From IMG/VR virus record IMGVR_UViG_3300035661_000371, positions 1-20,807 of that record: a stretch of 20,807 bases of DNA. The stretch is one strand, 5' to 3'. The notes beneath the pieces were generated by a model. That model was not told where the DNA came from. It ran no database searches and worked only from the letters and a program-made list of their open reading frames with translations. This DNA comes from a virus. Position numbers and translations under genes: made by a program. Shown here in pieces: positions 6,934-14,086 of the stretch (the first letter of the stretch is position 1; each line of letters opens with the position of its first letter).

Positions 6934-8045
6934 GTGCAATACGATCCCCGCGCTGGTGCGTCATGCTAGGTGGCCAGCCGGTTATCCCGGTATCGTGCAG
7001 CGTTACCACAAACCCTATGTTCCTGGCTGATGAGTTCGAGATAGTGCTTGCGGCCAGCAGCAATCCGATGGCGCAGTCATGGCCTCAGTGGGCGGCGTAC
7101 ACCTCCATGCAGGCCGAAGTCAGGGCGGGTTTCCCAGCTGATCCGCAGAACTGGACATCCGATGAACTCACGCCGATGATTTACGGAGACGTGGATCAAG
7201 TCGCCATTGATCTGCTAGCCGATACGATAACCCTTTCAGGCCGCGACTTGACGCATCGTTTCATTGATCAGAAAACGCCGCAGAAGTGGCAGAACCTGAC
7301 GCCATCTCAGATTGCCGATCAATTGGCGCAGCAGAACGGACTGAAAGCGCAGATCACGCCGACACCAGGGAACACAAAAGCCGGGCATTTCTACAGCGTG
7401 GATCATGTCCACCTGACCACTAACGAAACGCAGTGGGATTTGCTCACTTATCTGGCGCAGCAACTCGGATGGGTGTGTTATGTGCAGATGGACACATTGG
7501 TTTTCGGCCCCGGTGGACAGCCTGGGAGCAATGACTACATTGTCCAGGCCCCAATTCCGGGCCAGCCGACACAAACAGACGTGGTGCGCCTGATGTTCGC
7601 AAGAAATCTGACTGTTGCCAGGGGTATCGTAGTGGAGGTGCGATCGTGGAACGCGAAGCAGGCCAAGGGCTTTAACGTACAAGCCAAAGCGCATCCGAAC
7701 GTCAAAACCGCGCTGGCGGGTAAACGCCCCGGCATGAGCCAGACAATCGGAGGCGATGCACAGGTATTCAGCTACACATTCCCAGGGCTGACTGTCGCGG
7801 AAGCGCAGGCCAAGGCGAATGCGCTGCTGGCCGAGATCAGCAAGCAGGAACTGCGCGTGACGATCGACATGCCGGGCGACATCGCGCCCAGCAAAGGCCA
7901 GATCGTGCGCATCAATGGAACCGGCAGCGTGTTCGATCAGCCCTTTTACCCGTTCCAGGTACATCGTACAATGGACTTGCAAAACGGATTCGCCATGAGT
8001 ATTCACGCGAAGAACCACTCGCCCAATTCGACGGTGCTGGCATAA
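6930..8045 (+). CDS. Baseplate hub protein (late control D / Mu gp44-like)
   Basis: This 371-residue protein resembles the hub family that includes P2 gpD, Mu gp44 and T4 gp27. These trimerise at the centre of the baseplate and carry the spike. Visible features are LSGRDLTHRFIDQKTPQKW (residues about 100), LTPSQIADQLAQQNGL, a strand-rich core, and TVAEAQAKANALLAEI before a beta-rich C-terminus (PGDIAPSKGQIVRINGTGS). LSGRDL plus a following 'A..IA..L....GL' is typical of the family. Start ATG 6930 overlaps the previous stop by 4 nt, and the stop overlaps the spike gene by 1 nt. The order hub then spike then gp25 then J supports the call. Confidence 0.82.
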   Translation: MSAIRSPRWCVMLGGQPVIPVSCSVTTNPMFLADEFEIVLAASSNPMAQSWPQWAAYTSMQAEVRAGFPADPQNWTSDELTPMIYGDVDQVAIDLLADTITLSGRDLTHRFIDQKTPQKWQNLTPSQIADQLAQQNGLKAQITPTPGNTKAGHFYSVDHVHLTTNETQWDLLTYLAQQLGWVCYVQMDTLVFGPGGQPGSNDYIVQAPIPGQPTQTDVVRLMFARNLTVARGIVVEVRSWNAKQAKGFNVQAKAHPNVKTALAGKRPGMSQTIGGDAQVFSYTFPGLTVAEAQAKANALLAEISKQELRVTIDMPGDIAPSKGQIVRINGTGSVFDQPFYPFQVHRTMDLQNGFAMSIHAKNHSPNSTVLA

Positions 8046-8659
8046 TGAATCATCTTGTCAACCAAATGATGCAGCGCATGGGCGCTCAGGCCGCCGGGAC
8101 GTTCACGGCTCGCATGGGTACTGTGTCGGCCTACGATCCCGGAACCTACGCTATCAAGGCGACGATTGAACCCGAAGTCGTGGAGACTGGCTTCATGCCG
8201 CTACTCTCGCCGTGGGTAGGCGCAAGCTGGGGCGCGTTCTTCGCGCCGGAGATCGGGGCGCAAGTGCTGATCCTGTTTCAGGAGGGAAGCCCTCAAGTCC
8301 CTGTTGCTGCGCTGTTCGCTTTCTCGACGGCCAAGCCGCCCGTATCCGTCCCAAGCGGCGAAATGCTGCTTAAACACCAAAACGGCAGTCTCCTGCATTT
8401 CGACAATGGCGGCAATGTGACGATGACAGCCAATGCCGCCATGACGCTAAACGCGCCAGGAGGGTGTACCATCAACGCAAACACTACGATCAACGGCAAT
8501 GTGCAGACAAACGGCAATATCCAGGCCAGCCAGAATATCAGCGATCTGAACGGTACGCATGGATCCATATCATCTCTGCGCAACACCTATGACAGCCACA
8601 CTCATGGCGGCGTGCAGGCCGGTGGCGGAAACACATCTACACCGAGCACAACAGTATGA
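8045..8659 (+). CDS. Baseplate spike protein (gpV / Mu gp45-like)
   Basis: This 204-residue protein is the expected membrane-piercing spike. Residues about 20-95 look like the OB-fold domain (MGTVSAYDPGTYAIKATIEP ... GWVGASWG-type loop ... GAQVLILFQEG). Residues about 110-170 are short repetitive strands (NGSLLHFDNGGNVTMTANAA, INANTTINGNVQTNGNI), fitting a trimeric beta-helix. Near the end, HTH at residues 185-187 in SHTHGGVQAGGG matches the apex motif by which P2 gpV and related spikes bind iron. Translation is coupled on both sides: the start overlaps the hub stop by 1 nt and the end overlaps the gp25-like start by 4 nt. Confidence 0.9.
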   Translation: MNHLVNQMMQRMGAQAAGTFTARMGTVSAYDPGTYAIKATIEPEVVETGFMPLLSPWVGASWGAFFAPEIGAQVLILFQEGSPQVPVAALFAFSTAKPPVSVPSGEMLLKHQNGSLLHFDNGGNVTMTANAAMTLNAPGGCTINANTTINGNVQTNGNIQASQNISDLNGTHGSISSLRNTYDSHTHGGVQAGGGNTSTPSTTV

Positions 8660-9033
8660 GCATCGCCCACTGGTACGGAAACGACATTCAGCTTGCGCCA
8701 AATGGAGATGTTGCGATAGCCACCGGCGTCGACCGCGTATCGCAGCGCCTGCTGCGAGTGTTGCTCACCAGCGCGCAGGACTACCTATGGCATCCGGCCT
8801 ATGGTATCGGGGCCGGTAAATATATTGGCGCAGCATTGTCTCCCGCCGTCCTTGCTACACTCAAGGCGAAATTCCGGGGGCAGATTCTCAGCGATCCAGA
8901 TGTTGGCACGAATCCATTGCCAAAAATCATTTTCGACACAGCGCAGCCGAACCTGCTGGGCGTGACCATCCAATACAACTACCGCCCAAGCGGACAGTTG
9001 CAAACTTTGAGCTTCAATATCGCCAATGGCTAA
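8656..9033 (+). CDS. Baseplate wedge protein, gp25-like (P2 gpW)
   Basis: This 125-residue protein matches the gp25/gpW family of wedge components that join the sheath to the baseplate. The pattern is clear: DVAIATGVDRVSQRLLRVLL, AQDYLWHPAYGIGAGKYIGA, then ILSDPDVG and a beta-rich end (LLGVTIQYNYRP). The 'Q.L...L.T..G......YG' layout and length are typical. It starts inside the spike stop (ATGA at 8656) and overlaps the J gene by 8 nt, so the three baseplate genes are likely translated together. Despite the historic 'lysozyme' name of the family, no lytic activity is implied. Confidence 0.88.
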   Translation: MSIAHWYGNDIQLAPNGDVAIATGVDRVSQRLLRVLLTSAQDYLWHPAYGIGAGKYIGAALSPAVLATLKAKFRGQILSDPDVGTNPLPKIIFDTAQPNLLGVTIQYNYRPSGQLQTLSFNIANG

Positions 9034-10135
9034 TCTGAACACTCTCACTTTCGCGCAGGTTGTCCAACAAATCGCGGCGGCGGCGCAAGCGCAGTCCCGT
9101 CTGCCGTTTAATTTGGGTAGCCCTGAGCTTGCCTTGGCCGAAGCCGATGCTGGCGTGGTTATGTGGCTACAAAGCCTGATCGTAGAAGTCCTGACAGAAA
9201 CGCGGGCCAGCACATCGCAGGGCGCGGATTTGGATTCATGGATGGCCGATTTCGGCATCGTGACGCGCAAGCCAGCTATAGCCGCCACAGGAAACGTGAC
9301 GTTCTCCCGATATACCGCGACAGCGCAAGCCGTCATTCGTGTGGGAACGTTGCTACAGACAGCGGACGGCACGCAGCAATTCACGGTCATTGCGGACGCT
9401 ACGCAATCGGCGTGGAATTCGACATTGAGCGCCTATGTCATCCCATCTGGATCGGCTTCTGCGAATGCAACCGTGCAGGCCGTCACGCCTGGATCGGCAG
9501 GGAACGTCAACGCGAACACGATCACCACGATTGCGCAGGCATTGCCTGGTGTCGATACGGTTACGAATTCTCAACCATTTACAAACGGCCAAGACGCCGA
9601 GAGTGACGCCGCACTGTTGCAGCGCTTCCAGCTCACCCTGGCCGGGCTGAGAGATGGCATCAAAGCTTCCGCTGCTGCGGCGATTGAGGCGCTGCAACTC
9701 GGCGTGCAGTTCTCCATCGTCGAGAATCAAACCCTCGCAGGGCAAACGCAGAATGGCTTTTTCTACGTCATCATCTCGCCCTACAACACCACGACGCAGC
9801 AGGCCGTCTATTCGGCAGTCGATTCGGTGCGGCCTTTGTCCGTCACGTTTGCCGTCTATGCGGCAACTCAGCTTGCGGCGAATGTTTCCGTAACAGTGAC
9901 GGCGGCGGCAGGCTACACCCATGCGCAAGTCGCCCCATCGGTTCAAACCGCCATGCAGAACTTCATCGCGCAGACTGCCTTGGGAGCAGGACTGAACTAC
10001 TCGCAGCTCTACGCAGTCATTTGGGGCGTTCCCGGCGTGGCAGACGCGACGGGCCTCCTGCTCAATGGCGGAACAACAGACATTGCTGGCAACGCGCAGA
10101 CAGTCATCGTTCCTGGCGTGATAACGGTGAACTGA
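9026..10135 (+). CDS. Baseplate J-like protein
   Basis: This 369-residue protein belongs to the baseplate J / gp47 / T4 gp6-like family forming the ring of the wedge. The N-terminus (residues 1-75) is helical with the family pattern 'SRLPFNLGSPELALAEADAG' and 'QGADLDSWMADFGI'. The middle is beta-rich (GNVTFSRY, VIRVGTLLQTADGTQQFTV, NVNANTITTIAQALPGVDTV). ESDAALLQRF at about residue 190 is the typical 'E.DE.LR.R' element, and the C-terminus includes WGVPGVADATGLLLNGG. It overlaps the gp25-like gene by 8 nt and is followed after 1 nt by the next gene. Confidence 0.9.
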   Translation: MANLNTLTFAQVVQQIAAAAQAQSRLPFNLGSPELALAEADAGVVMWLQSLIVEVLTETRASTSQGADLDSWMADFGIVTRKPAIAATGNVTFSRYTATAQAVIRVGTLLQTADGTQQFTVIADATQSAWNSTLSAYVIPSGSASANATVQAVTPGSAGNVNANTITTIAQALPGVDTVTNSQPFTNGQDAESDAALLQRFQLTLAGLRDGIKASAAAAIEALQLGVQFSIVENQTLAGQTQNGFFYVIISPYNTTTQQAVYSAVDSVRPLSVTFAVYAATQLAANVSVTVTAAAGYTHAQVAPSVQTAMQNFIAQTALGAGLNYSQLYAVIWGVPGVADATGLLLNGGTTDIAGNAQTVIVPGVITVN

Positions 10136-10136
10136 C

Positions 10137-10796
10137 ATGACGGGCGACTCTCAGGACATGCTGCAACGCTTGCAGCAGGGATTGCCAATCGGCTGGTTTG
10201 GCGACAATGCCACCAACGTGCAGGCGATCCAATCCGGCACGGCGTGGGCGCAAGCCAATATCTACAACCAGATCACCTATGCCGCCATGCAGGCGCGTAT
10301 TCAAACCGCAACTGCCCCGTTCTTGGACATCGTAAGCCAGGATTTCTTTGGAGTCGGTGTTCTGCCTCGCTTGCCGAAAGAGACGGATGGCGGATTCAGA
10401 ACGCGCATCATGGCAAACTTGTTTGTCAAAGGCCCGCGCCGCGCCGATATGAGCGCCGTGCTTAATGTGATTACAGGCCACACGCCAACGATTTTCGAGC
10501 CGAGCAACACGTCCGATTCCGGCGGGTGGGACGGCCTGTTTTATTGGGATTCGTCTGTCGGCCAATGGGGCGATCCGCTGCCCTATCAATCGTTCGTCAC
10601 GGCCTATCGGCCAACAGGTGGCACGATTGATCTGGGAGAATGGGATGCGCGCTTATTCCTTGACGCCTATGGCGCGTGGAGCGACGGCACACCAACCAGC
10701 GCCACGGATGCGGCAATCATCGCAGCAGTTGAGATCACTCGGGCGCTCGGGACTGTTGTCTGGATGCGCATTGCCGATGGGCCTGTGACGCCATAA
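10137..10796 (+). CDS. Baseplate / tail protein, Mu gp48 or P2 gpI-like
   Basis: This 219-residue protein takes the place of P2 gpI / Mu gp48, which connects the wedge ring to the fibres. It starts MTGDSQDMLQRLQQGLP with a short amphipathic segment (WFGDNATNVQAIQSGTAWAQ) and continues with FLDIVSQDFFGVGVLPRLPK, ETDGGFRTRI, and a tryptophan/glycine-rich stretch (GGWDGLFYWDSSVGQWGDP). 'LD......FFG..L.R...E.D..FR.RI' is frequent in phage proteins at this position. The start lies 1 nt after the J stop. A terminator-like hairpin follows 18 nt after the stop, ending the baseplate operon before the fibre gene. Confidence 0.72.
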   Translation: MTGDSQDMLQRLQQGLPIGWFGDNATNVQAIQSGTAWAQANIYNQITYAAMQARIQTATAPFLDIVSQDFFGVGVLPRLPKETDGGFRTRIMANLFVKGPRRADMSAVLNVITGHTPTIFEPSNTSDSGGWDGLFYWDSSVGQWGDPLPYQSFVTAYRPTGGTIDLGEWDARLFLDAYGAWSDGTPTSATDAAIIAAVEITRALGTVVWMRIADGPVTP

Positions 10797-10813
10797 CATT
10801 TCGATTTTCCACT

Positions 10814-10836
10814 AGCCTCCTTTGGGCGGCTTTTTT
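10814..10836 (+). terminator. Terminator-like hairpin before the tail fibre gene
   Basis: AGCC (10814-10817) pairs with GGCT (10828-10831), continued inside by CC/GG after one mismatch, then a T run at 10831-10836. The tail fibre ATG follows only 16 nt after the T run, as also seen near the tube gene. Confidence 0.55.
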
Positions 10837-10851
10837 ATTTCTGGAGCTACA

Positions 10852-12489
10852 ATGGATCGTCCCATCGTTTACACGCAAGAGCAAGGCCGCAGCACGGACT
10901 TCCTCTTTGCTAGTCGCGCTACCATGATCGGCCTTGGCAAGCTCGCCAAGGCCATGCTGGGCGCAAACACCATCATTGAAGGGCTGGCGGTTGCGCCAAC
11001 GTCCCCGGCGTCTCTGGCCGTTCAGGTAGGATCGGGGCAGATTTACAGCTTCCAGCCGGTTGACTCGACCGCTTATGGCGTCTTGCCTGCCGACACGGCT
11101 GACAGCATCGTCAAGCAGGGGCTGCTGATGCAGGCGATCACGCTGAGCACGCCAGCGCCTGTCACGTCTGGATACTCGATCAATTATCTGATTGAAGCGG
11201 CGTATCAGGACAGCGACTCCAATTCTGTTGTTCTGCCTTATTTCAACTCCGCGAACCCTTCACAGCCGCTGAGCGGACAGAACAACAGCGGGGCCGCTCA
11301 ACCGACACAGCGTAAGGGGCTGTGCGTGGTGCAGATTAAAGCCGGTGCATCCGCGACAACTGGCACGCAGACTACGCCAACAGTTGATGCTGGCTACACG
11401 GCGCTTGCCGTGGTTACGGTGGCTTACGGGCAATCTTCTGTGACGTCTTCCAATATCTCGCCCGTGGCGAGCGCGCCGATCATCAGCAACTTGCTGACGA
11501 TGATGCAAACCACGTCATCTATCACCGCTCGGGACGTAGGAAGCGTAAATAACTACGCGATGAACCTGCAACCTGCGATCAGCGCCTACACGCCGGGCAT
11601 GATCGTATCGATCCAGAACATCAAGGCCACAAACACCGGCGCATCGACGCTATCCATCAATGGGCTGGCGGCGCTCCCGATATATGGGCCTGCGGCAACC
11701 GCCGTGCAGGGCGGCGAATTGGCGGCAGGCTACGGCGCGATTCTGCGCGTGAATGCTGCGGCGACGGCGTTTGAACTGGTGGCAACGACCGGTGGAAGTC
11801 TGCCTGTGAAAGCAGCAACGGCGAGCGGCCAAGCAGTGAATTGGGGACAAGCAGGGACACAAATATTATCCCCAACTGATACCGGCACCATTACCCCATC
11901 TGCGTTTAATACGATCGTTCTGCCTAACATTACGTCAGCGGAAACGCTTACAATCAATAGTGGAACAATTAACGGGCAGCGCGTGCGCGTGTATGGCTGG
12001 GCATACGCTGTAACAGTTCAAACTAATGTATCAAGCGGCTCTCCAGCGTTACTCTTTCCGGATCAAACCTCTTCTTATTCGTGGACGATCCCCGCTGGTA
12101 ACATGAATAGTTATATTGACATGATCTGGGACGGCCTTAACTGGCGCTGTGCCACGTTAGGACAAACAATTGTTGCGGCAGCAACACAAAATAGTGCAGC
12201 CGTCAATTTAGGGCAATTTTTAAGTTCAGTAGCAGGCAATGGATACCAGAAGTTGCCGTCTGGGCTGATTATTCAGTGGGGAGTATATTATGTTGCCGCT
12301 GCCGGCACATATTACACATTCAATCTTCCAGTCGCTTTCCCTAATGGCTTTTTTGCTGCTCTGTGTAACCCAAATAATGGCAGCGCAACAGTTTACACAG
12401 CACAATGTTATTGCCAGAATAACTCACAGCTATCTATAGTTGCGAACAATGGAAGTATGTCTGTCGCATGGATTGCGATTGGGTATTAA
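10852..12489 (+). CDS. Tail fibre protein
   Basis: This 545-residue protein starts MDRPIVYTQEQGRSTDFL; the N-terminus is the likely baseplate-attachment end, as in fibres that follow gpI/gp48-type genes. The middle is strand-rich and low in charge (GASTLSINGLAALPIYGPAA, about residues 260-300), the last 82 residues (GYQKLPSGLIIQWG to the end) match the small C-terminal domain often found at tips of phage fibres, where receptor binding occurs. ATG 10852 is chosen because GGAG (10843-10846) lies 5 nt upstream; in-frame sequence further up runs through the hairpin. From about 11865 on the DNA becomes more AT-rich, suggesting an exchanged distal module. The assembly gene follows 25 nt later. Confidence 0.87.
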   Translation: MDRPIVYTQEQGRSTDFLFASRATMIGLGKLAKAMLGANTIIEGLAVAPTSPASLAVQVGSGQIYSFQPVDSTAYGVLPADTADSIVKQGLLMQAITLSTPAPVTSGYSINYLIEAAYQDSDSNSVVLPYFNSANPSQPLSGQNNSGAAQPTQRKGLCVVQIKAGASATTGTQTTPTVDAGYTALAVVTVAYGQSSVTSSNISPVASAPIISNLLTMMQTTSSITARDVGSVNNYAMNLQPAISAYTPGMIVSIQNIKATNTGASTLSINGLAALPIYGPAATAVQGGELAAGYGAILRVNAAATAFELVATTGGSLPVKAATASGQAVNWGQAGTQILSPTDTGTITPSAFNTIVLPNITSAETLTINSGTINGQRVRVYGWAYAVTVQTNVSSGSPALLFPDQTSSYSWTIPAGNMNSYIDMIWDGLNWRCATLGQTIVAAATQNSAAVNLGQFLSSVAGNGYQKLPSGLIIQWGVYYVAAAGTYYTFNLPVAFPNGFFAALCNPNNGSATVYTAQCYCQNNSQLSIVANNGSMSVAWIAIGY

Positions 12490-12514
12490 AATTAATGACA
12501 AATAAGGACGAAAA

Positions 12515-13075
12515 ATGACAAAACTAGCACATTTCGATCATACATCAGCATCCCCGCAACCTGTTATTGGATGGTATGACACCGATGAGTTTGACTACCA
12601 AAGCCTACCTAACGAGGCCGACCTGCTAACCCTGACACAGGATCAATGGGATAACCGGCTGAATACGCCTTTTGTGAGTGGCGGCACGCTCATTGCGCCC
12701 CCATCCGCGCAGCTATTCGCTCAAGCGCAAGCGGCTCATATCGCCTTACTCCGCACTGCCTATCAGCAAGCCATCCAGCAGCCTGTGACATACACCAGCA
12801 AGGGCGGCGTGACCAAGACGTATCAAGCCGATCCGGGCAGTGTGTCGAACCTGCAAAGCATGCTGCTGGCTTTTAGTGCCACGCAGACTGTTCCTTCTGG
12901 CTTCTATTGGGTATCGGCAGACAACACGCAAGTGCCGTTCACATACGCCGATATGCAAGGGCTTGCACAGGCCTTGGGCACACAAGGCGCGGCGGCGTTT
13001 CAGCACTTGCAGACACAGAAAGCCGCTATTCTTGCAGCGACCACAGTCGATGCAGTCCAGGCAATCACATGGTAA
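12515..13075 (+). CDS. Tail fibre assembly protein, DUF4376-like
   Basis: This 186-residue protein follows the fibre gene, the usual place for a fibre assembly chaperone. The N-terminus resembles short fibre-assembly domains (VIGWYDTDEFDYQSLP, LTQDQWDNRL). The C-terminal half has the DUF4376-like pattern: VTYTSKGGVTKTYQADPGSV, then NLQSMLLAF, WVSADNTQVPFTYADMQGLA, and FQHLQTQKAAILAATTVDAV. The pattern 'Y..D..S...L......W...D...V..T...L..L' marks that family. Start ATG 12515 has AAGGA at 12504-12508. The family is associated with fibre assembly and adhesin partners; direct chaperone function is inferred from position. Confidence 0.8.
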   Translation: MTKLAHFDHTSASPQPVIGWYDTDEFDYQSLPNEADLLTLTQDQWDNRLNTPFVSGGTLIAPPSAQLFAQAQAAHIALLRTAYQQAIQQPVTYTSKGGVTKTYQADPGSVSNLQSMLLAFSATQTVPSGFYWVSADNTQVPFTYADMQGLAQALGTQGAAAFQHLQTQKAAILAATTVDAVQAITW

Positions 13076-13091
13076 CGCATCCACGAAAGGT

Positions 13092-13135
13092 AGTCGGATC
13101 GCCATAACAAGGAGTGATTCGACTTTTGCTTTCTT
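13092..13135 (+). terminator. Possible terminator after the tail module
   Basis: AGTCGGATC (13092-13100) can pair over 9 bp, with one G-T pair, with GATTCGACT (13116-13124) across a 15-nt loop. A T-rich but interrupted tract (TTTTGCTTTCTTT) follows. It lies 17 nt past the fibre-assembly stop and before the lysis cassette, a sensible place to end the tail transcript. Confidence 0.45.
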
Positions 13136-13164
13136 TCTCCTGTTCAATCTATACATTCTGAATC

Positions 13165-13551
13165 ATGCCAATCGACAACAGCATACACGCCCACGAAACC
13201 AGACTAACCGTGCTTGAGGAGCAAACGCGCGAGATACGCAGCACGCTCAAAGAGCTTGCTACAGACATGCGCCGATTGGCCGAAGCCACGATCCAGCAGG
13301 CCGAAGACCGGGCCGCGCTCAAACGGGCCTTCGAGCAGATCGAGCGTATCGACAACCGGATCACAGCCCTGCAAAAGGATATCGAGAAGGCCGAGAAAGA
13401 GCGACTGGAGCGATCCGCGAAAGACGCCGAGCGCGATCTCAGCCAAGTTCGGGAAGACAAGAGAAAGTTCTACTGGATGCTGGTGAGCTACGTGATGGCG
13501 GCAGTATTTGGTGCTGTATTGGCGCACTTCGGAATCACAGTGATGAAATGA
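13165..13551 (+). CDS. Coiled-coil protein with C-terminal membrane anchor
   Basis: This 128-residue protein has a long charged helix (residues about 10-100, with heptad-like spacing in ETRLTVLEEQTREIRSTL and RIDNRITALQKDIEKAEKER) and one membrane segment (FYWMLVSYVMAAVFGAVLA, 102-120). Such tail-anchored coiled coils occur in lysis cassettes (XhlA-like proteins), which suggests help for the holin, but I see no exact family match. An in-frame stop at 13159-13161 fixes the start at or after ATG 13165. No clear Shine-Dalgarno sequence precedes this ATG, which is unusual here. It is the first gene after the tail-module terminator. Orientation of the membrane segment excludes a classical inner-membrane spanin, whose anchor is N-terminal. 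Confidence 0.75.
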   Translation: MPIDNSIHAHETRLTVLEEQTREIRSTLKELATDMRRLAEATIQQAEDRAALKRAFEQIERIDNRITALQKDIEKAEKERLERSAKDAERDLSQVREDKRKFYWMLVSYVMAAVFGAVLAHFGITVMK

Positions 13552-13610
13552 ACAGTTACGCCGATTCCGATAGCCGCCGCGCATTGCCGCCTAGCGCCGT
13601 ACAATGCCAC

Positions 13611-13650
13611 TAACGGACGCTAACGGACGCTAACGGACGCTAACGGACGC
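13611..13650. repeat. Tandem repeat, 4 perfect copies of TAACGGACGC
   Basis: Four identical 10-bp units occupy the 127-bp gap between the coiled-coil gene and the putative lysin gene. The repeat ends 14 nt before the strong ribosome binding site (GGGGAGG, 13665-13671) of the lysin. A TACAAT element that could be a -10 box lies just upstream (13600-13605), though no matching -35 box is evident. Confidence 0.97.
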
Positions 13651-13678
13651 AACTATTGACGAACGGGGAGGAAAACAA

Positions 13679-14086
13679 ATGATTAAGCAGACTCCCGGAG
13701 AGCGAAATTGCAATCCGGGCAATATTGAACACAGCACCACGAAATGGCGCGGGATGTGCGAACAGCAGACTGATGCGCGGTTTGTCTCATTCCAGACGCC
13801 GCAATACGGCATCCGCGCATTGGCTACCGTGCTGCTGACGTATTACCGTCAGCACAACCTCAAGACTATTTCCGGGATCATCAAACGATTCGCCCCGCCA
13901 AGTGAGAACGACACGCAAGGCTACATCATGGCCGTAGCTCAAGAGGTTGGAGTAAATCCTGATGAGATTATCAATGTCAGCAACAGGGATACACTCGAAA
14001 AATTGGTGACGGCAATTATCCGGCACGAAAATGGGCGAGTGCCATATTCGCCTGATATTATACGGGCGGGGGTGGATTTAGCTTGA
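13679..14086 (+). CDS. Putative phage lysin / structural protein of the NPGNI family
   Basis: This 135-residue protein begins IKQTPGERNCNPGNIEHS, close to the 'RN.NPGNI' motif found in a phage family annotated as structural protein or lysozyme-like. Further family features are WRGMCEQQTDARFVSFQTPQ, YGIRALATVLLTYY, ISGIIKRFAPPSENDTQGYI and a helical C-terminus. It is not one of the well-known lysozyme folds, but it leads a cassette with a holin-like and a spanin-like gene, so it is the best endolysin candidate in this window. ATG 13679 has a near-perfect site GGGGAGG, 7 nt upstream. No signal peptide is visible, so it would need a holin to reach the cell wall. Catalytic residues cannot be named from sequence alone. 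Confidence 0.68.
   Translation: MIKQTPGERNCNPGNIEHSTTKWRGMCEQQTDARFVSFQTPQYGIRALATVLLTYYRQHNLKTISGIIKRFAPPSENDTQGYIMAVAQEVGVNPDEIINVSNRDTLEKLVTAIIRHENGRVPYSPDIIRAGVDLA

Noticed and set aside
7236-8018. Reverse-strand ORF (260 codons) opposite the hub gene
   Set aside because: Shadow of the hub gene: His/Arg-rich, low-complexity composition and no family-like motifs.
9353-10138. Reverse-strand ORF (261 codons) opposite the J gene
   Set aside because: Arg/Cys-rich shadow frame with no recognisable domain; the J frame is strongly supported.
10852-12489. Diversity-generating retroelement acting on the tail fibre
   Set aside because: No reverse transcriptase gene and no template repeat of the fibre end were seen in the window; the composition change is better explained by module exchange.
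13165-13551. Inner-membrane spanin (Rz-like)
   Set aside because: The membrane segment is C-terminal and the coiled coil N-terminal, the reverse of Rz topology, and no Rz1-type lipoprotein is embedded in or next to it.
13611-13650. CRISPR array or replication iterons
   Set aside because: The units are 10 bp and directly adjacent, with no spacers, so not CRISPR. No replication gene or AT-rich segment lies beside them, so an origin is not supported.
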